Of a stretch of DNA of 64,000 bases, positions 16,091-25,640 are shown piece by piece. Source of the stretch: Nostoc paludosum FACHB-159 (lineage in GTDB: Bacteria; Cyanobacteriota; Cyanobacteriia; Cyanobacteriales; Nostocaceae). The stretch spans positions 62,001 through 126,000 of the forward strand of contig NZ_JACJTU010000022.1 in NCBI RefSeq assembly GCF_014698835.1, in the 5' to 3' direction. The notes beneath the pieces were generated by a model. The model had not been told where the DNA came from. It saw only the letters and a list, made by a program, of their open reading frames with translations, and searched no databases. How positions within the stretch are numbered: position 1 is the first letter of the stretch; every line of letters begins with the position of its first letter. Both the position numbers and the translations under genes were made by a program.

Positions 16091-19000
16091 ATGCTTATCA
16101 AAACTTTAATCCGATATCTTCTTCTCCTCACACTTTTACTAGGAATATCATCCTGTAACTTTCTCAATATCACCTCAACCAAAGAACAACTCCCAACAGT
16201 CTCCCCCCTCACCCCCCCCAAACTACCAGACTGGATTGAACAAATAAGTCCCATCGGAGAAGCCAAACCCCTCAATCAAATCCGCATCCGCTTCAAAGAA
16301 GCCTTAATTCCAGTTGAAAATCTTGATAGTCCAGAACAACAAAAACTATTACAAAAATTTGCCCTTTGGCCCCCTTTACCTGGAGAATTTCGCTTTTTAA
16401 CACCACGCATGGTAGGATTTCAACCCCAAAAAGCACTACCAAAAGCCACCCGATTACAAGTTACCTTAAAAGCAGGTTTAGCCGATTTAAAAAATCATCG
16501 CCTAGACAAAGATTTAGCTTGGACATTCAACACCGAATCCATCAACTTAACTAATTTACCTGGCGTTAACCCCATCGAAAAAGCTGATGCCGAACCAATA
16601 GACTTACAACAAAAATTACAATTCACTTCCAACGTAGAATTAGACTTGAATTCCGTACAAGAACATTTACAACTAATTCCTGAAGGGAAAAATCAAGGTG
16701 TACACTTCAAAGTCGAATTAAACAAAGAAGAAAAACCATCAGAAGACGAAGAACCTTTAGAAAAATTTGACCCTTCTGCACGCAATTGGATTTACAACCT
16801 CACCCCACAACAAAATCTCGAAAAAGCAACCCGTTATCGCTTACTATTTTCTCCCGGAATACTTCCTGCTTATGGTAACTTATCGACAGAAAAAGAATTT
16901 GCTAGTAAATTAGCAACTTATTCACCTTTAGCATTTAAGCAAATTAACTATTACGGACAGCCAGATGCCGGTGGAACTTATGGACGATTTATTAAAGGCA
17001 GTCCTCAGTTAGAATTTAATAACGTATTATTACCAGATTCTGCAAAAGAAAATATTAGTATTAATCCAGCACCAAAAGATATTACTAGACTTTTACAAGT
17101 TAACGATGAAGATAGAATTGTTGGTATCAATCCTTACGCACTAGAACCAGCAAAAACCTATACAATTACTATTAACAGCAACCTCAAAGATAAATTTGGA
17201 CAGACTTTAGGTAAACCCGTCACAATTAAATATGATACTGGAGATTTAGCTGGGGATATATGGGCACCATCAGATTTAAATATTTTCCCCACAGGCAAAG
17301 ATTTACAGTTAAATATTAGTACAGTAAATCTGCCAGAATCGAAATACAAAGCAGCTTACCAAGTAGTTAAACCCACAGATTTAGTTTATTTTAACTATAG
17401 TAATGATTTCTTACCACAAGCATCAGAGTGGCAAAGTTTCAAAGTATCAGGTAAGAAAAATCAATTACTTGATATTAACGTTCCTCTGCGAGAAAAAATA
17501 AATGCTGCTACGGGAATGTTAGCTTATGGAGTACAAGCCCGCACGAATAAATATCAGGAGAATGGTAAAGAATTGTGGCGGGAACCTACGACTTATGGCA
17601 TGGTTGAATTGACGAATTTGGGCGTATTTACTCAATGGTTTCCAGAGTCAGGCTTAATTCGTGTTAATCATCTTGATGATGGTTCACCAGTCAAAGCAGC
17701 TAATATTGAAATTTATCAATCACAATTACAAGCAAAATCGCGTCCTGAACCCGTACCTTGTGCCACAGGTACAACTGATGAAAACGGCACTTTTAGAGTT
17801 AATCGGGAAGAAGTACAAAGATGTAATTCTGATAATAAAAGTTATGTGAAATCACCGCAAGTATTAGTAATTGCCCGTGAAAATCAAGATTGGGCATTTG
17901 CCAGAACCGAAGAATATAGCGGCGTTTATGGCTATGGTATTGATGCAGGTTGGCAAGATAATAAACCAGAATCTCGTGGAGTAATTTTTTCAGATAGGCA
18001 GTTATATCAACCAGGCGAAAAAGCTTGGTTGACGGGTTTTGCTGATTATTTACAAAATGGTGCAATTCAACAAGATAAAAATGCTGTTTATCAGTTAACT
18101 CTCCTCAACCCCGATGGACAAAAGACTAACTTAGGAACGCAAACTACAAATGAGTTTGGTACGTTTTCTTTAGAGTTGCCTATCCAAAAAAGTCAACGCT
18201 TGGGCTATTATACAATCCAGGCGAAAGGGAAGAATGGACAAGAAATTTCTGGGGAATTTCGAGTAGCTGAGTTTAAACCACCGAATTTTAAAGTCGAACT
18301 CAATTTAGATAAAGAATTTGCTCTAATTGATGAGAAAGTCGATATTAACGCAACCAGTAAATATTTATTTGGTGCACCCGTAGAAGGTGGAGAAGCAAAA
18401 TACTTTATCACTCGCCAACAAGCTAATTTTCTTCCCAAAGGTTGGGAAGAATTTAGTTTTGGTAGACAATGGTTTTGGCCGGAAGAATCTCCTACTGTAA
18501 CTAGTGATGTATTGCAAACTAATGCCCAATTAGATGCTAATGGTAAAAGTAGTCAAACGGTAACCGTGGCTAAGGATTTACCATATCCCATGACTTACCA
18601 AGTTGATGTACAAGTTGCAGATGTTTCTAATTTATCTGTAGCTAATTCTCAAACTTTTACAGCCTTACCAAGTAATCGTCTGATTGGGTTAAAAAGTAAT
18701 TTTATTGCTGATGCTGGTAAGGCTTTACCCATTGAAGCGATTGTAACTGACCCTACAGGAAAACCAATAACAGGTCAACGGGTGCGGCTGGAATTACAAC
18801 AAATAAAATATAGCAGTGTCACACAATTAGTTGAAGGTAGCCGGACACCAAAAAATCAAGTTGAATATAAAACAGTCCAACAAGCAGAAATTATATCTAA
18901 TAGTAATCCCCAATCTGTAACTTTAACACCTCCCGAATCTGGTTCGTATCGTATTAGAGCTAATTTTAGCGACAATAAAGACGAATTAAGCGCCACAGAT

Positions 19001-21811
19001 TTACAAATTTGGGCAACTGGAGAAAATCCAGTATTTTGGGGTTCAAGAGAAAAAGATGTTTTAGAAGTTAAGCTAGATCAAAAAGAATTCAAACCTGGTG
19101 AAACTGCTACCGCATTAATTCAATCTCCCTATCCAGACGCAGAATTATACTTTGCTGTCATTAAAGATAAACCCCTTTATCAGCAAATAATTAAAGTTCA
19201 AGGAGGCGCACCACAAATTCAGTTTCAAGTGACGCCAGAAATGTTACCTAATGCAGCTGTGGAAGCTGTATTAGTAAGGCAAGGTAAACCAATTAACCAA
19301 GTGGAAGCCGGAAGTTTAGATAATTTGGTGAAAATTGGTTTTACACCTTTTAAAGTTAACTTGGAAGATAAGTATTTAAAACTGCAAGTTAAGCCATTAC
19401 AAGCATCTTTAGAACCTGGTACAGAAGAAACAGTACAACTAGAATTAAAAGACAACCAAGGTAACCCCACCAAAGGACAGTTTACAGTCATGGTGGTGAA
19501 TGAGGCGGTGTTACAACTTTCTGGCTATCGTCCGCCGAATTTGGTTGATACAGTTTATGCAGAACAGCCGATTTCTACCCGTTTTAGTGATAATCGACCA
19601 GATGTGATTTTACAACCACAAGATGTAGCGAAACCAAAAGGTTGGGGTTATGGCGGCGGTTTCTCAACTGGTGCAGCAAATACTCGCACTCGCACCGATT
19701 TTCAAGCTTTAGCTTACTACAACGGTTCTGTTCTCACCGATGCTAATGGTAACGCACAGATAACCTTTAAATTACCGGATGACTTAACGACATGGCGGGT
19801 GATGGCTGTGGCGACTGATGGAAATCTGCGTTTTGGTAATGGCGATGCGACGTTTATCAGCACCAAACCATTATTAACTAATGCCATCTTGCCACAGTTT
19901 GCCCGTCCAGGCGATCGCATTCTCGCTGGCTTATCCGTCACCAACAACACCGGAAACACTGGAAACCTCTCAATTAATGGCGAAGTTGGCGGTACAGTTA
20001 AATTTGCCGAGAAAAACCCCACAAGTACTGCTTTACAAACCAAAGCTGAATCTGCAACTCAAGCTTATCGCTTTCCCATGTTGGCGGATAGTGTGGGAGT
20101 CGGTAAAGTTCGCTTTACCACTCAGCTAAATAATACCGCCGCTGATGCTTTTGAAGTACCTTTGGAAGTTAAGCCAATTGAAATTACAGAACAAGTTGTA
20201 GAAACTGGCGTCACTACAAAACAAGTAAAAATTCCCCTAAATGTTGATAAAAATACCTTCCCTGATGCGGGAGGTTTAGATATTCAATTAGCGAGTACTT
20301 TGATTCCCGAAATTAAAGCACCAGCAAAGCAGGTTTTAGCAGATAATGATTTACCTTTTGCAGAACCGGCAGCAAGTCAGTTAATAATTGCAGCTAATCT
20401 ACAAACTATTGCCCAAAAATATGGTCAAACATTTGCAGAATTTAATCCTAGCCAACAAGCAAATCAAGCAATCGAACAATTACAAAAACTGCAAATTGCC
20501 GATGGTGGTTTTGCTGCTTTCCCAGGACAAGAAAAATCTGATCCTTGGATTTCTTCTTATGCTGCTGAATCTCTGGTAAAAGCAAATCAGGCATTTCCAA
20601 ATTTAGTTGATGCTGGAATGTTATCTCGCCTGAAAAGTTATTTACAAAAAGTTTTAGCCAACCCTGGAGAATACGATTTTTGCAAACAGCAACTATGTAA
20701 GAGACAACTGCAACTAAAGGCTTTAATTGCTTTGTCAGAATTAGGCGAAAAGCGCAATACGTTCCTGGGAGATATTTACGAACAGCGCAATAATTTTGAT
20801 TTAGTCACTCAAATTCGACTAGCGCGATATTTATCTCAATTCCCAGAATGGCAAGACGAATCTCAACAATTAGTCAACAAGCTGCAACAAAATATCTATG
20901 AAACTGGCCGTACAGCAGTTGTAAGTTTGCCAACTAGTTGGGGATGGATGAGTTCATCAACCGCGACGCAGGCGGAAGCTTTACGTTTATTTATTGCCAA
21001 ACAAAGTAAACCCGAAGTAATAGATAAATTATTCCAAAGTCTTCTGGCATTGCGGCGGGATGGTACATGGCAAACTGATTATAATAATGCCCAAGCATTA
21101 ACAGCTTTGGTAGAATATAGCCAACTACAACCCACGCCACCGAATTTTGTTGCCACAGTAAAATTAGCTGGGAAAAAGTTAGGAGAAAATCGCTTTGAAG
21201 GCTACAAAAATCCTAGCTTACAGCTAAGTACGCCAATGAATCAATTACCTCGTGGACGCCACGATTTAACGCTACAAAAATCAGGTAATGGCAGTTTACA
21301 TTATCTGGTTGCTTATAATTATCGCTTGCAAGGAAATCAACCAGGTAGATTTAATGGACTACGCATAACGCGAGAAATTAGTCAAGTAAATGAAGAGAAA
21401 GCTTTACAAAAAACAGGGCTTTATGCTTTCGATAAACCCTTGACTTTAGCTGCCGGACAAGTGTTTGATATTGGTTTAGAAATTATCTGCGATCGCTCCG
21501 TAGACCATATAGTAATAAAAGACCCACTACCAGCAGGTTTTGAGGCGGTAGATGCGAGTTTTCAAACTGCTACGGCTGCATTACAAGCAAAAGCCGATAG
21601 TTGGGAACTTGGGTTTAGGAATATATATCGCGATCGCATTATCGCCTACGCCGACCACCTGGAACCAGGAGTTTATAGCCTGCATTACTTAGTCCGTTCT
21701 GTGACGCCTGGGACATTTTCTTGGCCTGGTGCCCAAGTTCACCTGCAATATGCACCAGAAGAATTTGGGCGCACTGCTGAATCTACATTAATATTGGAGG
21801 ATGGAAAGTAA
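16091..21811 (+). CDS. Bacterial alpha-2-macroglobulin lipoprotein (YfhM-like)
   Basis: 1906 residues. A signal peptide ends in a lipobox with Cys22 (LLGISSC), so it is probably lipid-anchored. Macroglobulin-like beta domains follow, with the A2M core (QALAYYNGSVLTDANGNAQITFKLPDDLTTWRVMAVA) near 1200-1240, then the toroid domain (about 1400-1690). Where thioester members have CxEQ, the sequence reads NDLPFAEPAASQL (about 1418), so no thioester can form. The protein may guard the cell envelope against proteases by physical trapping. In E. coli the homologue lies beside pbpC; here the two genes diverge from 15831-16090. Confidence 0.93.
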   Translation: MLIKTLIRYLLLLTLLLGISSCNFLNITSTKEQLPTVSPLTPPKLPDWIEQISPIGEAKPLNQIRIRFKEALIPVENLDSPEQQKLLQKFALWPPLPGEFRFLTPRMVGFQPQKALPKATRLQVTLKAGLADLKNHRLDKDLAWTFNTESINLTNLPGVNPIEKADAEPIDLQQKLQFTSNVELDLNSVQEHLQLIPEGKNQGVHFKVELNKEEKPSEDEEPLEKFDPSARNWIYNLTPQQNLEKATRYRLLFSPGILPAYGNLSTEKEFASKLATYSPLAFKQINYYGQPDAGGTYGRFIKGSPQLEFNNVLLPDSAKENISINPAPKDITRLLQVNDEDRIVGINPYALEPAKTYTITINSNLKDKFGQTLGKPVTIKYDTGDLAGDIWAPSDLNIFPTGKDLQLNISTVNLPESKYKAAYQVVKPTDLVYFNYSNDFLPQASEWQSFKVSGKKNQLLDINVPLREKINAATGMLAYGVQARTNKYQENGKELWREPTTYGMVELTNLGVFTQWFPESGLIRVNHLDDGSPVKAANIEIYQSQLQAKSRPEPVPCATGTTDENGTFRVNREEVQRCNSDNKSYVKSPQVLVIARENQDWAFARTEEYSGVYGYGIDAGWQDNKPESRGVIFSDRQLYQPGEKAWLTGFADYLQNGAIQQDKNAVYQLTLLNPDGQKTNLGTQTTNEFGTFSLELPIQKSQRLGYYTIQAKGKNGQEISGEFRVAEFKPPNFKVELNLDKEFALIDEKVDINATSKYLFGAPVEGGEAKYFITRQQANFLPKGWEEFSFGRQWFWPEESPTVTSDVLQTNAQLDANGKSSQTVTVAKDLPYPMTYQVDVQVADVSNLSVANSQTFTALPSNRLIGLKSNFIADAGKALPIEAIVTDPTGKPITGQRVRLELQQIKYSSVTQLVEGSRTPKNQVEYKTVQQAEIISNSNPQSVTLTPPESGSYRIRANFSDNKDELSATDLQIWATGENPVFWGSREKDVLEVKLDQKEFKPGETATALIQSPYPDAELYFAVIKDKPLYQQIIKVQGGAPQIQFQVTPEMLPNAAVEAVLVRQGKPINQVEAGSLDNLVKIGFTPFKVNLEDKYLKLQVKPLQASLEPGTEETVQLELKDNQGNPTKGQFTVMVVNEAVLQLSGYRPPNLVDTVYAEQPISTRFSDNRPDVILQPQDVAKPKGWGYGGGFSTGAANTRTRTDFQALAYYNGSVLTDANGNAQITFKLPDDLTTWRVMAVATDGNLRFGNGDATFISTKPLLTNAILPQFARPGDRILAGLSVTNNTGNTGNLSINGEVGGTVKFAEKNPTSTALQTKAESATQAYRFPMLADSVGVGKVRFTTQLNNTAADAFEVPLEVKPIEITEQVVETGVTTKQVKIPLNVDKNTFPDAGGLDIQLASTLIPEIKAPAKQVLADNDLPFAEPAASQLIIAANLQTIAQKYGQTFAEFNPSQQANQAIEQLQKLQIADGGFAAFPGQEKSDPWISSYAAESLVKANQAFPNLVDAGMLSRLKSYLQKVLANPGEYDFCKQQLCKRQLQLKALIALSELGEKRNTFLGDIYEQRNNFDLVTQIRLARYLSQFPEWQDESQQLVNKLQQNIYETGRTAVVSLPTSWGWMSSSTATQAEALRLFIAKQSKPEVIDKLFQSLLALRRDGTWQTDYNNAQALTALVEYSQLQPTPPNFVATVKLAGKKLGENRFEGYKNPSLQLSTPMNQLPRGRHDLTLQKSGNGSLHYLVAYNYRLQGNQPGRFNGLRITREISQVNEEKALQKTGLYAFDKPLTLAAGQVFDIGLEIICDRSVDHIVIKDPLPAGFEAVDASFQTATAALQAKADSWELGFRNIYRDRIIAYADHLEPGVYSLHYLVRSVTPGTFSWPGAQVHLQYAPEEFGRTAESTLILEDGK

Positions 21812-21950
21812 CTTTATCTTCCAATGGTTCTAGGTAAAGTTCTACTGCTTCTTCGACAGTTTCCTCTTCACTGATACAACCAGGAAGTGAAAGAACATAA
21901 ATACTATAGCGATTTTCGTTACTGGGTTCTAATACAACTTCAAGTTTCTT
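21783..21950 (-). pseudogene. HicB-like antitoxin remnant
   Basis: The frame reads KKLEVVLEPSNENRYSIYV, LSLPGCISEEETVEE and AVELYLEPLED, ending at TAG 21783-21785. This matches the HicB partial RNase-H-like fold. There is no start codon in frame upstream, and about nine residues normally found between the TVEEA and ELYLEP motifs are missing. The remnant overlaps the end of the alpha-2-macroglobulin gene by 29 bases on the opposite strand. No hicA is visible. The rest of the gap to 22187 holds nothing I recognise. Confidence 0.65.
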
Positions 21951-22187
21951 ATTTTTTGTTCACACCTATTTGATTTTTGAAAAACATTATGAGAAAATGC
22001 ACTCGTGTCTACAAGTGTAAGAGAAAGCAAGAAAAAACAATCTTAAACCAGCATAAATCAGAAATCGCGATCGCAGATTTACTTGAAAATGCATGTTTGA
22101 AAAGTATTTTTGATTTTGCCCGTCTTCAAAAGTAGGTCGTTTTTTAAAACTCAAATAGGAATCTTACATATCTATTCAGGATGAAGA

Positions 22188-23531
22188 ATGAACTGGGAAG
22201 AAGGGTTAGAAATTTTAGATGCAGTTGTCTTCAAGAAAAAAAATCGATACCTGAAAGATGTGGAAAGAATTATTCTTAAAGGTTCATGGCAAGGACTAAG
22301 CTATGATGAAATTGCCAATAATGAAGGTTATGCAGCCACATATCTCCGGCAAGATGTAGGTTCCAAATTGTGGAAGTTACTTGCAGAAGCATTAGGCGAA
22401 GAGGTTAATAAAACTAATTTTCGTGCAGCAGTTGAACGTTCATATCTTAGGGATAAGAATATTCGGCCAACAGAAGTAAATCAAGATAGTTGCGTTACTG
22501 TCAAAAATGAATTTGTGCCAGAATACCCAGAAGGTTCAGTGCCACCAAATTCTCTATTTTATATCCAGCGCACCCCAATAGAAGAACGTTGTTATGAAAC
22601 AATCCTCCACCCTGGTTCTTTGATTCGGATTAAAGCCCCTAATCAAATGGGTAAAACATCTCTGCTTGAGAGAATTATCGCTCACTCGAATCAGCAAGGC
22701 TACCATACAGTACGTCTAAATTTGTCGCAAGCAGAAACAACATTTTTTAGTAATTTGGATAAATTTTTGCGGTGGTTTTGTGCTTATGTTAGCCACAGAT
22801 TAAGATTACCTGCTTTGTTAAATGAATCCTGGGATGAGTATAGAGGTAGCATTGTTAACTGCACTACATATTTTGAAGATAATATTTTATACCAAATCAA
22901 TAACAATTTAGTTTTAGCATTAGATGAAGTAGATAGAGTTTTGCAATATCCTGAAATTTCTCAAGGTTTTTTTGCCATGTTACGTACTTGGCATGAAGAA
23001 GCTAAAACTGTAGAAATTTGGGAAAATTTACGATTAATTGTAGTACATTCCACTGAAAATTATGGATCGTTAGATATCAATCAATCACCATTTAATGTTG
23101 GCTTAGTGGTTGAATTAACCGAATTTACCCAATTACAAATAGAAGTTTTAGCCCATAATCATCAACTTAATTATAATCAAACACAAGTACAGCAATTAAT
23201 GTCTCTAATTGGAGGACATCCATATTTAATTAGATTGGCACTCTATCGCCTCAGACTTGGGGATATAACACTAGAAAAGTTATTAGAAACTGCTCACACA
23301 AATGCCGGAATTTATGAAGAATATTTCCGCCGATTTTTGAATATTTTTAAAATCAATCCTTATTTAGCTGAGGCATTTATACAAGTAGTTACAGCAACAG
23401 AACCAGTTGATATAGCAACCATTCCAGCATATCAGTTATATAGTATGGGATTGGTTAAGAGAGTAGGCGATCGATTAGCCCCACGCTGTCAGTTATATCA
23501 ACAATATTTTCGGGAACACTTGAAGAATTAG
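22188..23531 (+). CDS. AAA-like (AAA_35) NTPase with N-terminal helix-turn-helix-like region
   Basis: 447 residues. The first 90 residues (LEILDAVVFKKKNRYLKDVE, then LSYDEIANNEGYAATYLRQDVGSKLWKLL) resemble the winged/HTH N-terminal region of cyanobacterial vWA-MoxR-associated proteins. A STAND-like P-loop domain follows, with Walker A APNQMGKTS at about 151-159 and Walker B LVLALDEVD at about 241-249. GGHPYLIRLALYRL (about 344-357) is typical of the AAA_35 C-terminal helical part. There is no WD40 or TPR sensor. It flanks the secreted-protein cassette and probably senses or signals, but the effector is unknown. Confidence 0.85.
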   Translation: MNWEEGLEILDAVVFKKKNRYLKDVERIILKGSWQGLSYDEIANNEGYAATYLRQDVGSKLWKLLAEALGEEVNKTNFRAAVERSYLRDKNIRPTEVNQDSCVTVKNEFVPEYPEGSVPPNSLFYIQRTPIEERCYETILHPGSLIRIKAPNQMGKTSLLERIIAHSNQQGYHTVRLNLSQAETTFFSNLDKFLRWFCAYVSHRLRLPALLNESWDEYRGSIVNCTTYFEDNILYQINNNLVLALDEVDRVLQYPEISQGFFAMLRTWHEEAKTVEIWENLRLIVVHSTENYGSLDINQSPFNVGLVVELTEFTQLQIEVLAHNHQLNYNQTQVQQLMSLIGGHPYLIRLALYRLRLGDITLEKLLETAHTNAGIYEEYFRRFLNIFKINPYLAEAFIQVVTATEPVDIATIPAYQLYSMGLVKRVGDRLAPRCQLYQQYFREHLKN

Positions 23532-23886
23532 GGACGATAATCTTCATTTAGGCTGAATTTTAGCAACTATTTATCGGCTAGTTTGCACTTCTAACGTTAA
23601 TACTCATGTTTGTTCAAGATAATTTATTTTTATTGATTCTAACTTTAAATTGGTAAAGTTACGACCAAATAGTGCGTCCTTACCTTCACCAACATTGAGA
23701 CTGCGATCGCCAGCTTTTCCCAACAGGCGATCGCTATAGAAATATAGACAAAAACGATAAAGGAACACCAAAAAATACAGGATCTCAAATTTATGGGGTA
23801 GTAGGGTGCGTCAGTATAAATAACTTCTTACTCCCGAACCACTCTCGCAGTCTTGTTCAGAAATCAAATATGATTCCTGTATCTAA
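23532..23886. other. Intergenic region after the AAA-like gene, no gene seen
   Basis: Between the convergent AAA-like gene and the Cys-repeat gene. It contains two HIP1-type gcgatcgc sites at 23704-23735 arranged as an imperfect inverted pair and a fragment of the GTAGGGTG repeat near 23798. No coding potential or RNA gene was recognised. Confidence 0.6.
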
Positions 23887-24507
23887 TTAACTTAACCAAA
23901 TAAAATGCTTTAATGGTATTAGTCCCTCTTCGCACAATTCCCTTTCTTTACCATTTAATGCCATAAAACAGGATTTTCCTTCTTTAAAGTGCTCGCACCA
24001 GCTTCTATCTTTTTCTGAGTTGATTGCTATAAAACAAGATTTACCCTCTCTATAGGCTTCACAAAGTTGTTGTGGCAATCCTGATTCCATAGCTATAAAG
24101 CAAGATTTACCTTCACGAGCAACTTGACACATCTGCCTTTCCAAGCCATCGAATTCTATAAAACAAGAACGATTACTCCATAAATAGGATGAATATGTTT
24201 TAATACCATTAGGTAATCCATAATATAATTCTCCTGGTTTGATATATAATTCTCCTTGTCTTAAATTAGTTATTTCACCCTTTGCAGGACTCGAAATACC
24301 AATCAATAGGCCAGCAAATAATGCTAGGTTAAACCATCCTCCACGTGCTACTCGTCGTCGGAAAGTTATATTGTTACGAATGTGCAGGCTGGGAGATTGA
24401 GCTAAAACACTAGGGCAATTATTTAACAAAACTGTACTTGCTGCTGCACCACCAATGAAACCAACTCCTGCCTTCAAAAGTTGGTGTCGGTAAAATTCAT
24501 GAAGCAT
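23887..24507 (-). CDS. Exported cysteine-repeat protein with degenerate Tat signal
   Basis: 206 residues. The N-terminus (HQLLKAGVGFIGGAAAS) is nearly identical to the Tat signal of the gene at 24892, but the twin Arg is Arg-His. After a first hydrophobic stretch ending LAQS, a second one (FNLALFAGLLIGISSPAKG, about 67-85) looks like another signal or anchor. The C-terminal part has four 18-22-residue repeats of the form KSCFIA-x(9-10)-C-x(3-4)-REG at about 123-196, two Cys per repeat. No known family was recognised. The start has the ribosome-binding sequence aaaaggaaaag. It is the last gene of the cassette. Confidence 0.75.
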   Translation of the reverse strand: MLHEFYRHQLLKAGVGFIGGAAASTVLLNNCPSVLAQSPSLHIRNNITFRRRVARGGWFNLALFAGLLIGISSPAKGEITNLRQGELYIKPGELYYGLPNGIKTYSSYLWSNRSCFIEFDGLERQMCQVAREGKSCFIAMESGLPQQLCEAYREGKSCFIAINSEKDRSWCEHFKEGKSCFMALNGKERELCEEGLIPLKHFIWLS

Positions 24508-24860
24508 AATCTTTTCCTTTTAAACATAATTTCCAGCAATGCAACTGCATTTTTGATATGGAAGCAGCGATCGCTTGACAATCAAGACAGTTGTAGGGTG
24601 TGTTATTGCGCCAGCGTAACGCACCCCCAAAGATTTACGGTGCGTTAGGACTGCTGTCCATAACGCACCCTACCAAACTCAAATCTTTTATAGATAGGGT
24701 TTTTCCGACTTGTGTGTACACTGTAGCTTTTCTAAGGGGAGGGTTAGGGTGGGGTAAAAAAATATTTGATACGGAGAAGAGGACTTTTCAAACATCTTCT
24801 CAACCTACCCTTACTTCCCAAGTTTAAAAATCCAACATTTTAGCCAAAATTTAGAGTCTG
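24508..24860. other. Intergenic region holding a dispersed repeat
   Basis: The stretch separates the Cys-repeat gene from the rest of the cassette. Its main content is the GTAGGGTG repeat at 24592-24675. The remainder (24676-24860) shows no convincing gene, only a g-rich run (ggggagggttagggtgggg) at 24737-24755. Confidence 0.6.
24592..24675. repeat. GTAGGGTG-type dispersed repeat, copy 2
   Basis: Same length and nested inverted-repeat design as 2502-2585, with outer tgtagggtgtgtta / taacgcaccctac and inner taacgcacc / ggtgcgtta arms. It separates the last cassette gene from the others, and may have inserted there. Confidence 0.85.
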
Positions 24861-24893
24861 CATGGGAGGACAAAATTATACCCCTGCTGCTTT
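24861..24893 (-). pseudogene. Orphan tail of a fourth WRFCxKC repeat
   Basis: Directly after the stop of the gene at 24892-25437, the sequence again matches the repeat ending that encodes KAAG-YNFVLPH, with one extra base. It is a leftover of an additional repeat, showing that the gene has lost or shuffled units. Confidence 0.6.
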
Positions 24894-25437
24894 ATGGGTA
24901 GTGTGGGAGGACGAAGTTATACCCTGCTCCTTCATGAGTACCACCCGCAGCACAAGTTCCTGTATTATCAAAGCCGTTGAAAAATATTACTCGACACTTA
25001 TGACAGAAGCGCCATTCCTCCTGTGATGTTGGTGTTGGCGGGACATCGTGTGGGAGAACAAAATTAAATCCGGCTGCTTTATGAGTACCACCCGCAGGGC
25101 AAGCTCCTTTAACGGCTTCTCTATTGAAAAACATTGCTTGGCACTTACCACAGAAGCGCCAATCGCGTTGTGCATTTGGTGTTTCTGGACCACCATAGGG
25201 AAGAACAAACTCATACCCTGCTGGTTCATGGACACCACCCGCAGCACAAGCCCCTTTATTATCATAACCGTTGAAAAACATCGCTTGACACTTCCGACAG
25301 AAGCGCCACCTATCCTGTACTCCACTGGATTCAGCTAAAACAGTAGCGAAATCACTAAACACAACTGTACCTGCTGCTGCACCAATGAAACCAACACCTG
25401 CCTTCAAAAGTTGGCGGCGGGAAAACTCATCATACAT
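24892..25437 (-). CDS. Tat-exported protein with three WRFCxKC cysteine repeats
   Basis: 181 residues. A classic Tat signal (SRRQLLKAGVGFIGAAAG) ends near VLAES (about 36). Three repeats of about 46 residues follow, beginning at about 43, 92 and 141. Each has the form WRFCxKCxxxFFN, then C(A/P)AGG(T/V)H, then AG(Y/F)xFVLP. The two CxxC-like Cys plus a third Cys and a His could bind a metal. Similar WRWCxKC repeats occur in actinobacterial secreted proteins of unknown function. The start has aggaga at a good distance. Confidence 0.85.
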   Translation of the reverse strand: MYDEFSRRQLLKAGVGFIGAAAGTVVFSDFATVLAESSGVQDRWRFCRKCQAMFFNGYDNKGACAAGGVHEPAGYEFVLPYGGPETPNAQRDWRFCGKCQAMFFNREAVKGACPAGGTHKAAGFNFVLPHDVPPTPTSQEEWRFCHKCRVIFFNGFDNTGTCAAGGTHEGAGYNFVLPHYP

Positions 25438-25470
25438 AATACTTTCTCCTGTTGAATACCTTCGGCATAT

Positions 25471-25599
25471 TTACCAGTCGCAACCTACTGTAAAACCTTC
25501 AGAACTTACGCACTTGCAGTTAAAGGGGACCTGGATCTTCTGGTTGCAAAAAGACCAATTGATTGAGTCCGAACCTTTGTAAAAAAATGGTTCTTTCAT
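25471..25599 (-). CDS. 42-residue four-cysteine peptide
   Basis: Starts MKEPFFYKGSDSINWSFC and ends with EGFTVGCDW; Cys at 18, 28, 30 and 40. The ATG at 25599 is preceded by caggag 7 bases away, as strong a ribosome-binding site as those of the neighbouring genes. It fits neatly between its neighbours, with gaps of 41 and 33 bases on the same strand. It has no signal peptide, so it is either cytoplasmic or matured from this form. No family was recognised. The Cys spacing would allow two disulfides or metal binding. Confidence 0.6.
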   Translation of the reverse strand: MKEPFFYKGSDSINWSFCNQKIQVPFNCKCVSSEGFTVGCDW

Positions 25600-25640
25600 T
25601 ATGGGTCTCCTGCGAAACTTTTCGTTCTTGATCTTGCTAA

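Noticed and set aside
24987-25338. Long frames on both strands over the WRFCxKC gene
   Set aside because: They are shadows caused by the internal repeats of the real gene at 24892-25437.
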